Assembly: GCA_020796225.1 (NCBI GenBank)
Contig: CM036756.1
Coordinates: forward strand, 60,850,644-60,914,643
Direction of reading: 5' to 3'
Length of the DNA stretch: 64,000 bases
Source: Arion vulgaris
Lineage: Eukaryota; Mollusca; Gastropoda; Stylommatophora; Arionidae
A program made the position numbers and the translations under genes. Below the pieces are notes generated by a model, which had not been told where the DNA came from, did no database searches, and saw nothing but the letters and a program-made list of their open reading frames with translations. This document shows, piece after piece, positions 52,737 to 62,726 of this stretch. The number at the start of each line of letters is the position of its first letter. Position 1 is the first letter of the stretch.

Positions 52737-54810
52737 CATAGATTACCAAACTTTTTCGGACACAGCGAACTTTGTACGACATAAACTTTGTAACGCCCCC
52801 CTCCACATTATAGCAGTTTGCCAACGCCCCCCTCCCACATATATACATGCTCTATTATCCAGTTTGCCAACGCCCCTCCACATATATACATGATCTATTA
52901 TCCAGTTTGCCAACGCCCCCCTCCCACATATATACATGCTTTATTATCCAGTTTGCCAACGCCCCCCTCCCACATATATACATGCTCTATTATCCAGTTT
53001 GTCAACCCCCTCCCACATATATACATGATCTATTATCCAGTTTGTCAACGCCCCCTCCCACATATATACATGCTCTATTATCCAGTTTGTCAACGCCCCT
53101 CCCACATATATACATGATCTATTATCCAGTTTGCCAACACCCTCCTCCCACATATATACATGATCTATTATCCAGTTTGCCAACGCCCTCCTCCCACATA
53201 TATACATGATCTATTATCCAGTTTGCCAACGCCCCCCCTCCCACATATATACATGATCTATTATCTAGTTTGTCAACACCCTCCTCCCACATATATACAT
53301 GCTCTATTATCCAGTTTGTCAACGCCCCCCCTCCCACATATATACATGCTCTATTATCCAGTTTGCCAACACCCTCCTCCCACATATATACATGCTCTAT
53401 TATCCAGTTTGTCAACGCCCCCTCCCACATATATACATGATCTATTATCCAGTTTGCCAACACCCTCCTCCCACATATATACATGCTCTATTATCCAGTT
53501 TGTCAACGCCCCCCCTCCCACATATATACATGCTCTATTATCCAGTTTGCCAACACCCTCCTCCCACATATATACATGCTCTATTATCCAGTTTGTCAAC
53601 GCCCCCTCCCACATATATACATGATCTATTATCCAGTTTGCCAACACCCTCCTCCCACATATATACATGCTCTATTATCCAGTTTGTCAACGCCCCCCCT
53701 CCCACATATATACATGCTCTATTATCCAGTTTGTCAACGCCCCTCCCACATATACATGATCTATTATCCAGTTTGTCAACGCCCCCCCTCCCACATATAT
53801 ACATGATCTATTATCCAGTTTGTCAACGCCCCCTCCCACATATATACATGATCTATTATCCAGTTTGTCAACGCCCCCCCTCCCACATATATACATGATC
53901 TATTATCCAGTTTGTCAACGCCCCCTCCCACATATATACATGATCTATTATCCAGTTTGCCAACGCCCCCTCCCACATATATACATGCTCTATTATCCAG
54001 TTTGCCAACGCCCCCCCTCCCACATATATACATGCTCTATTATCCAGTTTGCCAACGCCCCCTCCCACATATATACATGATCTATTATCCAGTTTGCCAA
54101 CGCCCCCTCCCACATATATACATGATCTATTATCCAGTTTGCCAACGCCCCCTCCCACATATATACATGATCTATTATCCAGTTTGCCAACGCCCCCTCC
54201 CTCCCACATATATACATGATCTATTATCCAGTTTGCCAACGCCCCCCCCTCCCACATATATACATGCTCTATTATCCAGTTTGCCAACACCCTCCTCCCA
54301 CATATATACATGCTCTATTATCCAGTTTGCCAACGCCCCCCCTCCCACATATATACATGCTCTATTATCCAGTTTGCCAACGCCCCCTCCCACATATATA
54401 CATGCTCTATTATCCAGTTTGTCAACGCCCCCTCCCACATATATACATGCTTTATTATCCAGTTTGCCAACGCCCCCTCCCACATATATACATGATCTAT
54501 TATCTCTTTGACATAGAAAATTGATATATATTTCTGTAATACATGGTCAATTTTCAAATGAGTACATGCATGAAATAGCGTGTAAGACGGACATAAGATG
54601 AATTAAAATGCAGAATTCAAATTTTAAATGATTATTCAATTGCAAAATCACGAAAATAATTTATTTTAACATATTTAGTATCACTTTCTTCTTTAAGGAG
54701 CCACCGACCTCTAATCGCGTGAACATCCCCAAATTCTTTAGAACCCACCATCGTCCCCCTAGAGCGCTTCAGCGCCCACGGGGCAGTCCTGCCCACTTTG
54801 GGAAACGCTG
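52737..54810. mobile_element. hAT-like element swollen by an internal satellite (2.07 kb)
   Basis: Same element as 43,289-43,687. Left: CATAGATTACCAAACTTTTT, then TTTGTACGACATAAACTTTG + TAACGCCCC. Right: TTTGACATAGAAAATTG, TGGTCAATTTTCAAATGA, GACGGACATAAGATGAATTA, AGCGCTTCAGCGCCCAC and CCCACTTTGGGAAACGCTG. Flanks CTCTAAAA/CTAAAAAA (6 of 8) fit a hAT TSD. 1.7 kb of tandem repeats replace the single unit of the other copy. Confidence 0.85.
52800..54500. repeat. 45-50-bp x ~36 array inside the hAT-like element
   Basis: Monomer CAGTTTGCCAACGCCCCCTC + CCACATATATACATGCTCTA + TTATC. Variants: GCC/GTC, C-run length, ACGCCCC/ACACCCTCC, GAT/GCT. Some multi-unit blocks recur identically (for example ~184 bp at 53,290 and again at 53,475), showing higher-order duplication. 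Many spurious open frames in all phases. Confidence 0.97.
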
Positions 54811-54894
54811 CTAAAAAACAACGAGAAATGTGTAATTAGTTTTGTTAGAGCCAGCACAATATTGTTAGATAAGGGCTTATAGAACTGACGTCAG

Positions 54895-55802
54895 GGCACA
54901 TGCACAGACATGGAATCTTTCTTGACTTGATGTAACAGGGGCACACAAATTATCTATTCTCACGTCATGGCACAGGGACACACATGAGATCTATTCTCAC
55001 GTTATGGCAGAGGGGCACACATACGATCTATTCTCTCGTCACAGCACAAGGACACAAATTTGATATATTCGCACGTCATGGCACAGGGACACACATGGAA
55101 TCTTTCCTGATGTAATGGCACAAGGACACACATATGATCTATTCTCTCGTCACGGCACAAGGACACACATATGATCTATTCTATCGTCACGGCACAAGGA
55201 CACACATATGATCTATTCTCTCGTCACGGCACAAGGACACACATATGATCTATTCTATCGTCACGGCACAAGGGTACACATATGATCTATTCTATCGTCA
55301 CGGCACAAGGGCACACATATGATCTATTCTCTCGTCACGGCACAAGGGCACACATATGATCTATTCTCTCGTCACGGCACAAGGACACACATGGAATCTT
55401 TCCTGATGTAATGGCACAAGGACACACATATGATCTATTCTCACGTCATGGCACAGGGACACACATTGGATCTATTCTCACGTCATGGCACAGGGACACA
55501 GATGGAACTTTTCCTGGCGTAACGGTACAGTGACTTATATGGAATATTTCCTGACGTCACGGCACGAGACACACATTTGATTTTTCCTGACGTCAGGACA
55601 CAGTGATACACATGGGACCTTTCCTGACGACACACCACAGTGACACCCATGGGACCTTTCCTGACGTCACACCACAGTGACACACATGGGATCTTTCCTG
55701 ACGTCACACCAGTGATACACATGGGACCTTTCCTGACGTCACACCACAGTGACACACATGGGATCTTTCCTGACGTCACACCACAGTGACACACATGGGA
55801 TC
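54895..55802. repeat. About 37-bp array, two subfamilies
   Basis: Left part: GACACACATATGATCTATTC + TCTCGTCACGGCACAAG. Right part: GACACACATGGGACCTTTCC + TGACGTCACACCACAGT. About 24 units in all. The CRE-type palindrome TGACGTCA is exact at 55,552, 55,588, 55,662, 55,699, 55,734 and 55,771, and once before the array at 54,886. Confidence 0.92.
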
Positions 55803-56021
55803 TTCATCAGAAGATAAACAACTACACGATTTATGATGATGCCCATGATTGTTTGGCTGCTCGCTTTTCATATTTCAATCTCTTCACAAGAGACGCTTCT
55901 TATTAGTGCCGAGCCTTATTTTAAAATGTCCACTTTCTGCACTAAGCTACTTCATCAAGTGACATGTCACAATTTCTGCTTAGTTACTTCATAGATTGAA
56001 GTTTCACAGTCTCCCTCAATG
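55803..56021. other. No recognised feature
   Basis: Two imperfect phrases (CTACTTCATCAAGTGACATG, GTTACTTCATAGATTGAAGT) suggest a decayed repeat. Confidence 0.4.
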
Positions 56022-56143
56022 TTGGGGATCTCTATGGTAAAGTGATTAAGACGTTTGCTTGTCGTTCTGATGATTATAGGATCAAATCCCGCCCCCGTTC
56101 TGCTAACGAGTGCGGTTTTTTTTCAGAGATCCCTAGAAAATAT

Positions 56144-56319
56144 TTTTTGGACCGTTGGAATGTCTCTGTCGTAGTCTATATGTAGTGTGCTGGGAAATTT
56201 GTTTCTTCTGTTGTATCGTTTACTTGATAAAGACCTTTTGGTAGAAACGTTGCTGTGTATTGTCATTGTTTTTGTAATTTGTAAAACTACAGTAGTTTGT
56301 TATTACGTGTTTCGTCATT
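56144..56319 (+). repeat. PLE 3' end inserted in SINE-A
   Basis: TGTCTCTGTCGTAGTCTATA, ATAAAGACCTTTTGGTAGAA + ACGTTGCTGTG, TAAAACTACAGTAG, TTTCGTCATT. TSD GAAAATAT at 56,136-56,143 and 56,320-56,327. Only 176 bp long, so it is heavily 5' truncated. Confidence 0.85.
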
Positions 56320-56425
56320 GAAAATATGCTGGAACTACGGAGTTCGTGCTTTATGCAATACTCTCGGCAGGGTGGAGTACTATTTCTGTAGAAATCAACA
56401 TAGCCATATGGAGTTAAAACTAGGT

Positions 56426-56672
56426 TAAAGTTAATTGCATATCCTTTACAGGACTTTGCGAATCAACCCCAGCTTTGTAACGCTGTTTGTGATTTTTCTA
56501 GGCATTTTTACACTCAGTAGTTTGCATTGCTTTCTGAACGGGTGGTGCCATCGTCCTTTTTGTTAAAATCCACGAGAAACAATTTGCAACCAAATTGTCC
56601 GCAGCGTGATTTGAACTCAGAACGCCGAGGTTAAGAGACCGAGTCACTAACCCCTAGGCCACAGACGCCACC
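56426..56672 (-). repeat. SINE-G subtype, inserted in SINE-A
   Basis: TSD AAACTAGGT at 56,417-56,425 and 56,673-56,681. It matches 46,465-46,710 closely, including the end CCTAGGCCACAGACGCCACC. Confidence 0.9.
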
Positions 56673-56700
56673 AAACTAGGTACAATGAAGTAAATCATTT

Positions 56701-57067
56701 AGAAACTTTAGAAACTTTAGTAATAGCGCTACATTGCTGAACAATTTTATTTGTTGTTATGTCCTGATGAAACCCAGTATAATCCCTGCATGGATGAAAT
56801 ATGAGAGCTAGTTGAACTTTTATTGTAACAATATCATTTGCAACCTATACAACAGGGTATAGGATGTACAACAAGGATGTTCGTTATCATGATAAAACAT
56901 ATCGTAGGGTTAAACAATATTGCCTGTTATCATCTGAAATGAGATTTCTTTACACAGACAACATGCCATTCTGAAATTTTTGTTATAAATAAACAACATT
57001 GGAACGCATCCTGGAGGTTGGTAAACTAAAACACTTGGTAAACATATGCACCAACAGTAAAAAAGAA
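56701..57067. other. No recognised feature
   Basis: Short duplication TTTAGAAACTTTAGAAACTTTAG. Otherwise nothing. Confidence 0.4.
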
Positions 57068-57079
57068 AAAGAACAGTAT

Positions 57080-57331
57080 CTTCTTCTTCTTTGTGTTCGT
57101 TCTTTACGACCAATTTCAATACTCTTTGTGATATGTTTGATATTTGCCAAGAACGTGTATACGTTGCACATTGGTTTGGTAGGCCCCTAAACGCATAGAC
57201 TTCTACACGTTTAGGACACATGCATCCGATTTCAGCCAAACCTCCTTAGTCGCCTCTTACGACATGCATGGCAGGCAACAGTGGTTCTATTCTTTACACC
57301 CCAAATTTGGGCCCCGGTAACCACTCGGGCG
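57080..57331 (-). repeat. SINE-C, reverse, complete
   Basis: TSD AAAGAACAGTAT (12 bp) at 57,068-57,079 and 57,332-57,343. Includes the GAA tail, core CGCCTCTTACGACATGCATG and head GGTAACCACTCGGGCG. Confidence 0.93.
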
Positions 57332-57426
57332 AAAGAACAGTATAAAAACCACACAATAACATTAGGTGTAGGAGTTAATTCTTATTGTTCATGTTTGTTG
57401 GCCTACACGCTCTGATATAATCAATA

Positions 57427-57505
57427 AAAGGTTCCCTTAGGTTGAAAGGGCGTGCCTCGGCTTAAAAGGCTTTAATCCCCTACTAAACAAACAAACAAAC
57501 AATAG
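57427..57505 (+). repeat. Short (AAAC)n-tailed repeat
   Basis: TTAGGTTGAAAGGGCGTGCC, CTCGGCTTAAAAGGCTTTAA, (CAAA)n; same as 49,291-49,365. Confidence 0.65.
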
Positions 57506-57753
57506 GTGTAAGAGATTAGAAAGACGCTAGCGCTGGATAGGACACACTTTGCGAAAACCTGAGGGAATATAACAAGAAGGGTACTTTTCTGGAACCCGCA
57601 GGGAGAGCGAAAGAAGGAGGCGAGAAATACACGGAGACGAGATATGGAGGCAGAGATCAACAATATAAAGAAGAGCTGGAGAAGATAGCTAGAGATAGGA
57701 AGACTTGGCATGAGTTGATTGAGGGCCTATGCCCCAATCCGGGTTAAAACGGT

Positions 57754-57796
<43 letters not shown>
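57506..57796 (+). pseudogene. LINE RT C-terminus with (GA)n tail
   Basis: Frames: LALDRTHFAKT, NITRRVLFWNPQGERKKEA, RNTRRRDMEAEINNIKKSWR and ARDRKTWHELIEGLCPNPG, in the usual LINE order with 1-2 frameshifts. 3': GTTAAAACGGTAGAGAAAGA + (GA)n at 57,757-57,796. Confidence 0.8.
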
Positions 57797-57799
<3 letters not shown>

Positions 57800-57879
57800 G
57801 TGTAGACAAGACACAAACAAACACACAATAACATTCAGTGTAAGTTAGCGATAAGAAACAACTGGACACATAATCTTTA

Positions 57880-58112
57880 TTTTCTTCTTTGAACGACTTC
57901 AATATCAACAACTTGTTAACCACTCTTTGTATGTGATTCGAGCATAAGAGCGATTGTACGTTGTGCCAGTTATGCGTTTACATCTGCGACGTTTTTTATT
58001 TACTAGGGTAGCTTCCCTAGGTTCCTACCTAAGTCGTCTCTTACGACATGCCTTGTAGATGGCAGAGTTACTATTATATGCACTCCTTGCGGGCGCCGTC
58101 AACACACGGACA
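57880..58112 (-). repeat. SINE-D, reverse, small deletions
   Basis: CTTCTTTGAACGACTTCAAT to GGGCGCCGTCAACACACGG. About 30 bases are missing around TGCGTTTACATCTGCGACG. Confidence 0.83.
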
Positions 58113-58197
58113 GAACACACAATAACATTAGGTGTAAGGGTTAGGGTTAAGATACAATCGGACATCATAACATTGCTTGAAGTCTAGAAGTCATAAC

Positions 58198-58332
58198 ATG
58201 TAGAAGTCTATGTGTATAGGGGCCTACCAAACCATTGTACAACGTATACACGTTCTTGGCAAAGATCAAATGTATCACAAAGAGTGATTAAAATTGGTCG
58301 TAAAGAACGAACGCAAAGAAGAAGAAGAAGAT
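58198..58332 (+). repeat. SINE-C 3' half
   Basis: TGTAGAAGTCTATGTGTATA, TATACACGTTCTTGGCAAAG, ends AACGCAAAGAAGAAGAAG. 58,333-58,545 has no recognised element. Confidence 0.85.
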
Positions 58333-58547
58333 AACATTGGTTATAAGTTGTGCTACATAAACAAATAAATATATAGTAGAATAATGTAAGGTGTATTGTA
58401 TAGTTAATAAATAGAAGAAAATAGTTGAAGTCAAAACTAGTCGAAACTAGTTAAAATCTTGACAGAGTACTGACATTATATTCTGCTTTATATGTTTATC
58501 AAATGAATCACAAAATATTAGATCCAGAACATATTCTTTTTCTTTCT

Positions 58548-59088
58548 TTCTTCTTCTTCTTCGAACGCTCCATATCGACCACGTGTTAATCAATCTGTGT
58601 TATTGGTATGTGATCTGAGCCTAAGAGCGATTACGCGTTGTGCCAGTTATGCGCCACAAGTAGGCCAGCACATCCGATTTATGCGACGCTTTTTATTTAC
58701 TAGGGTCGCCGAGTGGTTACCGGGGCCCAAATTTGGGGTGTAAAGAATAGAACCACTGTTACCTGTCACGCATGTCGTAACAGGCGAATAAGGAGGTTTG
58801 GCTGCAATCGGATGCATGTGTCCTAAACGTGTAGAAGTCTTATTCGTTTAGGGACCTACCAAACCAATGTGCAACGTATACACGTTCTTGGCAAAGATCA
58901 AACATATCACAAAGAGTGATTAAAATTGGTCGTAAAGAACGAACGCAAAGAAGAAGAAGAAGAAGATTTACTAGGATAGCTTACCTAGGTTCTACATTAG
59001 TCACCTTTTACGACATGACTTGTGGGTTACAATGGCGCTATTCTTTGCTCCCCTTTCAAGCCCCGACTTCACACATGCCCCAGGATAC
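58548..59088 (-). repeat. SINE-D, reverse, split by SINE-C
   Basis: Parts 58,548-58,704 and 58,966-59,088. Break in GCTTTTTATTTACTAGG. Head ends CAAGCCCCGACTTCACACA. Confidence 0.88.
58705..58965 (+). repeat. SINE-C, complete, in SINE-D
   Basis: TSD ATTTACTAGG at 58,695-58,704 and 58,966-58,975. Core ATGTCGTAACAGGCGAATAA is slightly changed. Third SINE-C found inside a SINE-D. Confidence 0.92.
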
Positions 59089-59250
59089 GTTGAAAGGGAT
59101 GGCAGAAGTCATGGTCAGCGAACCAGAGCTAACTATGACCCTAATTAGCTTCCAAAAGGTTGTTCTGGTAGCAGGCTGCATCATTGCAATCTTGCTTATC
59201 AAGTAAAAAAAAGTTGAAAGCAACACCAGTCTCAAACATGTCGTGCAGAA
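59089..59250 (+). other. Unclassified frame with a hydrophobic end
   Basis: A plus frame from within SINE-C/D continues to 59,206 and ends VVLVAGCIIAILLIK, resembling a membrane segment. There is no start in the unique part and no family match. Confidence 0.2.
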
Positions 59251-59261
59251 AGCAACTATGT

Positions 59262-60428
59262 CGGTGCTAAACGGACAAATATCTCGGCTTCACTGTGAAG
59301 TAAAACACAATATAACAAACGGACAAATATCTCGGCTTTACTGTGAAGTAAAACACAATATAACAAACGGACAAATATCTCGGCTTCACTGTGAAGTAAA
59401 ACACAATATAACAAACGGACAAATATCTCGGCTTCACTGTGAAGTAAAACACAATATAACAAACGGACAAATATCTCGGCTTCACTGTGAAGTAAAACAC
59501 AATATAACAAACGGACAAATATCTCGGCTTCACTGTGAAGTAAAACACAATATAACAAACGGACAAATATCTCGGCTTCACTGTGAAGTAAAACACAATA
59601 TAACAAACGGACAATATCTCGGCTTCACTGTAAAATAAAACACAATATAACAAACGGACAAATATCTCGGCTTCACTGTGAAGTAAAACACAATATAACA
59701 AACGGACAAATATCTCGGCTTCACTGTGAAGTAAAACACAATATAACAAACGGACAAATATCTCGGCTTCACTGTAAAATAAAACACAATATAACAAACG
59801 GACAAATATCTCGGCTTCACTGTGAAGTAAAACACAATATAACAAACGGACAAATATCTCGGCTTCACTGTGAAGTAAAACACAATATAACAAACGGACA
59901 AATATCTCGGCTTCACTGTGAAGTAAAACACAATATAACAAACGGACAAATATCTCGGCTTCGCTGTGAAGTAAAACACAATATAACAAACGGACAAATA
60001 TCTCGGCTTCACTGTGAAGTAAAACACAATATAACAAACGGACAAATATCTCGGCTTCGTTGTGAAGTAAAGCACAATATAACAAACGGACAAATATCTC
60101 GGCTTTACTGTGAAGTAAAACACAATATAACAAACGGACAAATATCTCGGCTTCGTTGTAAAATAAAACACAATATAACAAACGGACAAATATCTCGGCT
60201 TCACTGTGAAGTAAAACACAATATAACAAACGGACAAATATCTCGGCTTCACTGTGAAGTAAAACACAATATAACAAACGGACAAATATCTCGGCTTCGT
60301 TGTAAAATAAAACACAATATAACAAACGGACAAATATCTCGGCTTCACTGTGAAGTAAAACACAATATAACAAACGGACAAATATCTCGGCTTCACTGTG
60401 AAGTAAAACACAATATAACAAACGGCAG
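59262..60428. repeat. 48-bp x ~24 array
   Basis: Monomer ACGGACAAATATCTCGGCTT + CACTGTGAAGTAAAACACAA + TATAACAA. Contains the palindrome CTTCACTGTGAAG. Variants GTAAAATA, TTCGTTGT and TTCGCTGT are scattered, some at ~3-4-unit spacing. A single-base deletion at ~59,610 shifts the phase. 16-codon period makes long spurious frames (442 and 297 codons minus, 131 plus). Confidence 0.96.
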
Positions 60429-60846
60429 TGTCCGGGAGGACAAAGAAAAAGAAAATGAAGAAAAGAATCACAATATAGAATTCTAGATCGTGTTATGTAA
60501 ACTAATGAATACAGAACATTGCATAAACACACAAGAATCTCACAAAAGATCAAATATATGTGATTTGGCAAAAGAATGCAGAAAATCCTGAACACAAAAG
60601 CTTCTCAGACTAATAAGGGAAGAGCTGCTTAATATCATTATACAATTGGGAAGCTTGGAAAATATCAAATAAAGAAGACATCTGTGATAGAAAATAAAAC
60701 TACAGAAGAAAAGGGCATGATTAAAGAAAAAATACTGGATATCCCAAATAGAATTAACTCAAGGGGCCACAAAATGTGCCTAGTTCCTTTTAGCTTGTGG
60801 AAAGAGATTTTACACAGAAGATATAGCTATCTAGAATTCTTTTTTT
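60429..60846. other. No recognised feature
   Basis: The array edge has CAGTGTCCGGGAGGACAAAG, unlike the monomer. AT-rich after that. Confidence 0.4.
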
Positions 60847-61112
60847 TCTTCTTCTTCTTCTTCTTCGAAGGCTACATATCGACCACTTGTTAACCACTCT
60901 GTGTGATTTCTATGTGATCTGAGTCTAAGAGCGATTGTAAGTTTTGCCAGTTATGCGCCTACAAGTAGGTCAGCACATCCGATTTCTGCGTTGCTTTTTA
61001 TTTAATAGGTAGCTTCCTAGGGCCTATATAAGTCGCCTCTTACGACATGCATTGTAGGTTGCAGTGGTACTATTCTTTGCTTCCCTTGTGGGCCTCGGCA
61101 ACACACGGGCGA
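60847..61112 (-). repeat. SINE-D, reverse, complete
   Basis: (CTT)n, GACCACTTGTTAACCACTC, core TCGCCTCTTACGACATGCAT, head GGGCCTCGGCAACACACGGG. Confidence 0.9.
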
Positions 61113-61164
61113 AATTCTCTTTTAACTTAAATAGACGGGTAAACATTTTCAACTGTGTTGACTA

Positions 61165-61215
61165 GGAATTCTACCGTATGGGATTCGAACTCCTGCCTCG
61201 TACGACTAGTAATTT
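61165..61215 (-). repeat. tRNA-like relic
   Basis: In reverse GGAGTTCGAATCCCATACGG is a clean B box, preceded ~35 bases earlier by GTTGGATTAAATTAC, a weak A box. 61,216-61,430 has no recognised element. Confidence 0.45.
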
Positions 61216-61429
61216 AATCCAACACGTCAATAGAACATTTTTTAGTAACGTCTTTAGTAACCAAATATTATAGAGAAAAAATCATATATTCATCGCTGTC
61301 TCAAAGAAACAAAAAATATCAACATTATGAAGAGCTTTAGTGATCAAAAGTTATAGAGAAATATAAACATATATTTATCGTTGTCTCCAGGGCTCATTGT
61401 GTTCTGGTTTATATTGAGTGCTAAAATGA

Positions 61430-61985
61430 CTAATGTTGAGATGTTGAGTGAGATCAAGACACAGAGAAAGCTTATCATCAATACAAGAAAGAGGCAGTCA
61501 TCATTTTTCGGGTATGTGATGAGGAAGGGAGGTTTATAACACATTGTGATAACCGATAAAATCGAGGGTAGATGAGGCAGAGGAAGACAGAGAGAGAAAA
61601 TTTTGGGTAGCCTGACTTCATGGTACGGAAGATCGTCAACATCTGAGTTGATAATGAAAATCGTGGCATATCCTTGACAGGACGTAGCCATCAACCACAG
61701 TAAAGGAGTCGTTGATTTTCTAGGCACCACTTATACGTTCAGTAGTTTGCCATTGCTTTCTGAACGGTGAGGTCTATTTTTACCTTTTGTAAAAATCCCA
61801 CGGAAACGAATTTGCTTCCAAACTTGCCTACCGTGGGATTTGAACCAGGTAGGCTTGGGTTTGTGATCGAGCTCACTACTGCTTGAGCTACAGACGATCA
61901 CCTGAGTTGATAGCAAACACCAAAGATAGAGATTTGTGGAGATACCATGATCGCCTACGCCAGCAGATACGACACCTAATGATGT
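61430..61985 (+). pseudogene. LINE 3' fragment split by SINE-G
   Basis: Frames: MLSEIKTQRKLIINTRKRQ, SSFFGYVMRKGGL, RGRQREKILGSLTSWYGRSS + TSELI, then after the SINE ANTKDRDLWRYHDRLRQQIR. Ends ATGATGTTGATG. TSD CTGAGTTGATA. Confidence 0.85.
61654..61901 (-). repeat. SINE-G in a LINE
   Basis: TSD CTGAGTTGATA (11 bp) at 61,643-61,653 and 61,902-61,912. In its own sense GTAGCTCAAGCAGTAGTGAG (A box) and CTGGTTCAAATCCCACGG (B box). Ends at CGATTTTCATT, ~35 bases shorter than the 25,679 copy. Confidence 0.93.
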
Positions 61986-61996
61986 TGATGTGTGTA

Positions 61997-62300
61997 TAGT
62001 CCTGAGAAGGATTTTTGTGTTGATCTGGGTGTACCCTGAGAAGGACTTTGTGTTGTTCTGGGTGTACCCTGAGAAGAACTTTGTGTTGTTCTGGTGTACC
62101 CTGAGAAGAACTTTGTGTTGTTCTGGGTGTACCCCTGAGAAGGACTTTGTGTTGATCTGGTTGTACCCCTGAGAAGAACTTTGTGTTGTTCTGGTTGTAC
62201 CCCTGAGAAGAACTTTGTGTTGTTCTGGGTGTACCCCTGAGAAGAACTTTGTGTTGTTCTGGATGTACCCCTGAGAAGGACTTTGTGCTGTTCTGGTATG
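61997..62300. repeat. 33-35-bp x9 array
   Basis: CCCTGAGAAGAACTTTGTGT + TGTTCTGGGTGTA. GAACTT/GGACTT and GGGTG/GGTTG variants alternate. Confidence 0.9.
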
Positions 62301-62394
62301 TGCGTCTGTGTGGTTCTAGGTTGTCGCTGCTGTTGAATTTGGCTGAAGTTGGATTAATATGCTGTCTGACTGGCGTGTTAATGGTAATTCTGAA

Positions 62395-62605
62395 GGCAGG
62401 TATATGCTCTGGCGATACACTTCAATATTTTATATATACAGTGCTTACTGTGTTGGGTATATGCTCGAGCGATACACTTCAATGTTTTATATATACAATG
62501 CTTACTGTGTTAGGTTTATGCTCTGGCAACGCACTTCAATGTTATATATATATATATATACAATGCTTACTGTGTTGGAGATACGCTCGGGCGGAACATG
62601 ACAAA
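62395..62605. repeat. About 62-70-bp x3 array
   Basis: TATGCTCTGGCGATACACTT, CAATGTTTTATATATACAAT and GCTTACTGTGTTGG recur three times. The third has an expanded (AT)n. Confidence 0.85.
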
Positions 62606-62726
62606 TGAGTTTCATTACACTGCTATTATGTTTGCAATGAACATTAGCACTCGACTAGATTAAACCGAAAGTCGTCCCTTTTTTAATTAAGCGTGTTTTC
62701 AATTAGTTTACCTTTTGAGTGAAGAG

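Larger units (their letters stand above)
56022..56700 (+). repeat. SINE-A, split twice
   Basis: Head with A-box region (GATCTCTATGGTAAAGTGAT) and B box (AGGATCAAATCCCG), interrupted by a PLE end at 56,144-56,319, then CTCGGCAGG body, then SINE-G at 56,426-56,672, then the 3' end (ACAATGAAGTAAATCATT). Both intruders have TSDs. Confidence 0.88.

Noticed and set aside
52744..54557. Many overlapping repeat-protein-like frames
   Set aside because: All lie in the 46-bp array within the hAT-like element; frames shift with C-run length.
56766..56800. Hammerhead ribozyme (CTGATGA) near a PLE
   Set aside because: The CTGATGA here lacks stem II and the GAAA with matching stems; other CTGATGA-like sites also fail.
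59267..60595. 442-codon minus-strand frame with hydrophobic repeats
   Set aside because: Encoded by the 48-bp satellite; a one-base deletion moves it to another phase without stops.
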